From Prorocentrum cordatum (lineage: Eukaryota; Sar; Dinophyceae; Prorocentrales; Prorocentraceae): DNA of 28,500 nt. Made by a program: the position numbers and the translations under genes. Below the pieces are notes generated by a model that saw only the letters and a list, made by a program, of their open reading frames with translations, was not told the origin of the DNA and ran no database searches. Positions 26,540 through 28,500 of this stretch are shown piece by piece; the stretch's first letter is position 1, and each line of letters opens with the position of its first letter. The stretch covers positions 64,001-92,500 of the forward strand of contig CAUYUJ010002074.1 in NCBI GenBank assembly GCA_963575745.1, read 5' to 3'.

Positions 26540-27855
26540 CAGAGCACTCTGCGCGGGCGACGTCTCGTGGCGATCTCGAGGCCCCTCGGAGCCGGCCGCG
26601 AGGCCGGCCCCGGCCACCAGCCCTGTGGAAGACGTCTGGCGCGGGCGCCTTCCGGGCCTGGGGAGGCTTGGAAATGTTACGGTGCCCGTGAGGGGCCTCG
26701 GGCCTGGCGCGAGCAGCGCCGCCCCCCGCCTCGTCACAGTTTGAGGACGCAGCTTGGCCCAGGTCCTCGCGACACCCGCAACGAGGGGCGTCGACGTATC
26801 GCAGCTGTTGTGAGAAGTACGGCGGTAAAGGCGTCAAGGCTGGACTTACCCGTGTCTGTATGGGGCCGACCCTGCAGATCACCACCCACCAAGCCGCACC
26901 AACCCGACCCGCATGCTCCAATGCGCCCTCCACTTTCAGTGGGCGGGGGGGCGTCGGGGAACATTGGAAAAACATGCGGAACCCGCCCCCCCAACCCGAA
27001 ATTTGGGTCCTCTGATTAGGTCAGGCAGGGGTGGTAGGTAGTCCGTAGACTTGAGGGTTCCTTTGTGTCACGTCCGTCGCGTTGTATGTCCTCCTCAAGG
27101 TGTGGGGCACGGGCTGCCCTCGGAGCGGGCTCGGTGCTGACTCTCGGGTTATGATTTCTAACCTACTTTAGCTTTGATCGCCAAATTTCGAGCGCCAGAA
27201 CAGTATTAAACAACTCGAGGGTTTTCACGTGTCGGGCCCTGGGAGACATTGTTTCGACACTGCTTCGACACTCTTTCGAAACTTTTCTGGGCGCTCGAAA
27301 TCATGTCTGGGATGTGGTCCTTAGTACGATGGGAGCAACATAACTCTCGGGCTTCCTCTGCCATCGGCCCTGGCCGTTGTTTGAATGGAGGCTGCCAAGC
27401 CTGTCCGAGCGCGGGGGTGGTGCAGCAGAAAGAGACTGAGCGAGATTCGAGGCTCAAGTTTCTGTGCTTGCGCCCACGATCCTTTCCCCAGCTTCGGGGG
27501 TTCGTCCTAGGGGGTTATCCCAAGGTGGGGCCAGGGAGCGTACCCAGCTGGATGCTCACGCTTCGTTCTTCCAGGAGACGTTTCAAGCGAGTTTCCCAGG
27601 ATCTCACCCTTACCCCTGCCCCACCTTTCTTCGGGGAAACGTGAGACTGGAGTACGCGGGAACTTATGTCTGCCGACTGTTTTTGACGAGGGCGTCTTGT
27701 TGGTCTTTGACGGTCCAGTTTTCGTGGGATGTTTGCAGCGGGAGCTCGCGTCAGATTTCAGACTGAGTCTCGTCGTTTTCATGATGGCCTTGTCAGGCCA
27801 TGCCGAGTCCCACGAACCCGAGTCCTACGTCTCCCCGATTTGTACGTCCCCCCGC
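26540..27855. other. Unique sequence, no gene recognised
   Basis: GC-rich to about 27000, then balanced. The longest convincing non-repeat frame is 27249-27644 on plus (131 codons), with no motif I recognise. TTTCGACACTGCTTCGACACTCTTTCGAAAC (27252-27282) is a short internal repeat. No splice-site pair gives a recognisable protein. Confidence 0.5.
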
Positions 27856-27862
27856 GCTTCTC

Positions 27863-28138
27863 CTCCCCCCCGTTCTGCCTCGCCCCCCCTCTGCGCCCCC
27901 CCCCCCTAGCGGACCAGAGGGGGAGCGGAGGTCGAGCCCTACGCAGAGGGGCGCCGACGGCTGCTGCTGCCTCTCCTCCCACCTTGATGCGCCCCACCGC
28001 GCTCTTCCTCCTCCACCTTCTGCCTCCCCCCCCTCCGCCCCCCCCGAGCGGACAGAGGGGGAGCGGAGGTCGAGCCCTACGCGGAGGCGTGCCCGCGGCC
28101 GCTGCTGTTGCCTCTCCCCCGCTGGTGGCCTCTTGAAG
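27863..28138. repeat. GC-rich tandem duplication, about 138 bp
   Basis: TCTGCCTCGCCCCCCCT to GAGCGGAGGTCGAGCCCTACGCAGAGG and GCTGCTGCTGCCTCTCC is repeated with few changes; GAGCGGAGGTCGAGCCCTACGC lies at 27923 and 28061. Unit length is about 138 bp (a multiple of three), which keeps parallel frames open on both strands. Poly-C runs vary between units. Confidence 0.9.
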
Positions 28139-28500
28139 ACAGGATGCGGCATGAGCACAAAGCGGGGGGGGGGGAAAACACACACACACACAGACATAAC
28201 CAATCATTGTTGCCCAGAGAAGATGCTATAGATAAATACCGCCCTCCCCGGGCCCCGGGTCCCACACCTCCCCGCCACATCTCGGCAACGCTCCCGGTAC
28301 CACTCCCCCGGCCTTTCCGGGGAGCCTCCACAGCGCTCCACGAGGGCCCAAGACGCTCCCCAGGAAGCCCCAGAATGCGAAAGGGTCCACGCTCGGTCCA
28401 CGTTGTGAGGAGCTACATCTCCACCAAATGTTCGAACCATGTGTGGGTAACTCCTGACGTTGCACCTGTGCGTATGCATCTGCACGCAGCTGTGATACTG
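28139..28500. other. Window end: (CA)n and unique sequence
   Basis: A G8 run then (CA)n at 28168-28193, followed by GC-rich sequence with a short CCCAAGACGCTCCCCAGGAAGCCCC word related to the decamer satellite family (about 28347-28371). No gene is recognised. Confidence 0.6.

Noticed and set aside
25377-26975. 532-codon minus open frame, longest in the window
   Set aside because: It is mostly translation of the (GGA)n tract (poly-Ser/Leu/Pro) and the A/C tract (poly-Phe/Cys/Val). The flanking parts lack any motif and the opposite strand is also open for 421 codons.
27450-27460. GAGGCTCAAG as a second spliced-leader trace
   Set aside because: Only the last eight leader bases match, which is expected by chance in this length.

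Overview
The window reads as nuclear DNA from a eukaryote, most likely a dinoflagellate. Three things support this. (1) A 22-nt sequence at 23334-23355 matches the dinoflagellate trans-spliced leader, as I recall it, at 19 of 22 positions and is followed by GT. (2) There are decayed LINE-type reverse transcriptase fragments. (3) One recognisable exon is isolated in a sea of simple repeats and is bordered by AG|G and a possible non-GT donor, a style known from dinoflagellate introns. The abundance of (TTG)n recalls Suessiales and Prorocentrales genomes, but I cannot assign a genus. I see no bacterial operon, tRNA, rRNA or CRISPR array. Nearly every long open frame is a translated microsatellite or minisatellite and should not be called a gene.

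Layout. 1-2130: GC-rich unique sequence with palindromic CGCGAAG motifs and a 172-bp inverted-repeat element (527-698). 2131-4736: a (TATGTA)-type array built from two related units of about 1.04 kb. 4737-7000: two degenerate CCCAAGAGGC-type arrays separated by a short (TATGTA) array. 7030-9290: AAAGCA, AGCAT, ATGTAG and a 0.9-kb (TAC)n array. 9330-10390: a third CCCAAGAGGC array, a hairpin, and interleaved 12-bp and 11-bp minisatellites. 10550-11040: another TATATG array. 11642-11813: second copy of the 172-bp element. 12749-12841: the one recognisable host exon, resembling a RagC/D (Gtr2) GTPase, followed by (GAT)n. 13476-13797: GC-rich tandem duplication. 14001-14182: (AGG)n. 14269-14445 (minus) and 15647-16905 (plus): two LINE remnants, with a long foldback sequence between them.

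16930-24310 is dominated by a composite family. A (TTG)n tract sits inside conserved flanks, present at six loci in at least two subfamilies; a 21-bp minisatellite lies among them. One subfamily forms a large duplication (21676-22433 and 22626-24252). Its second copy carries an extra 729-bp segment bordered by 18-bp direct repeats and containing the spliced-leader-like sequence and a 12-bp minisatellite. 24310-28500 has a possible exon (24667-24929), a (GGA)n tract, an A/C-only tract and a 138-bp GC-rich tandem repeat.

The main signals worth following are the 172-bp element family with compensatory terminal changes, the spliced-leader-like sequence inside a bounded insertion, and the (TTG)n cassette. 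The visible genes do not form a pathway. The likely picture is intronic or intergenic DNA of a large repeat-rich genome.
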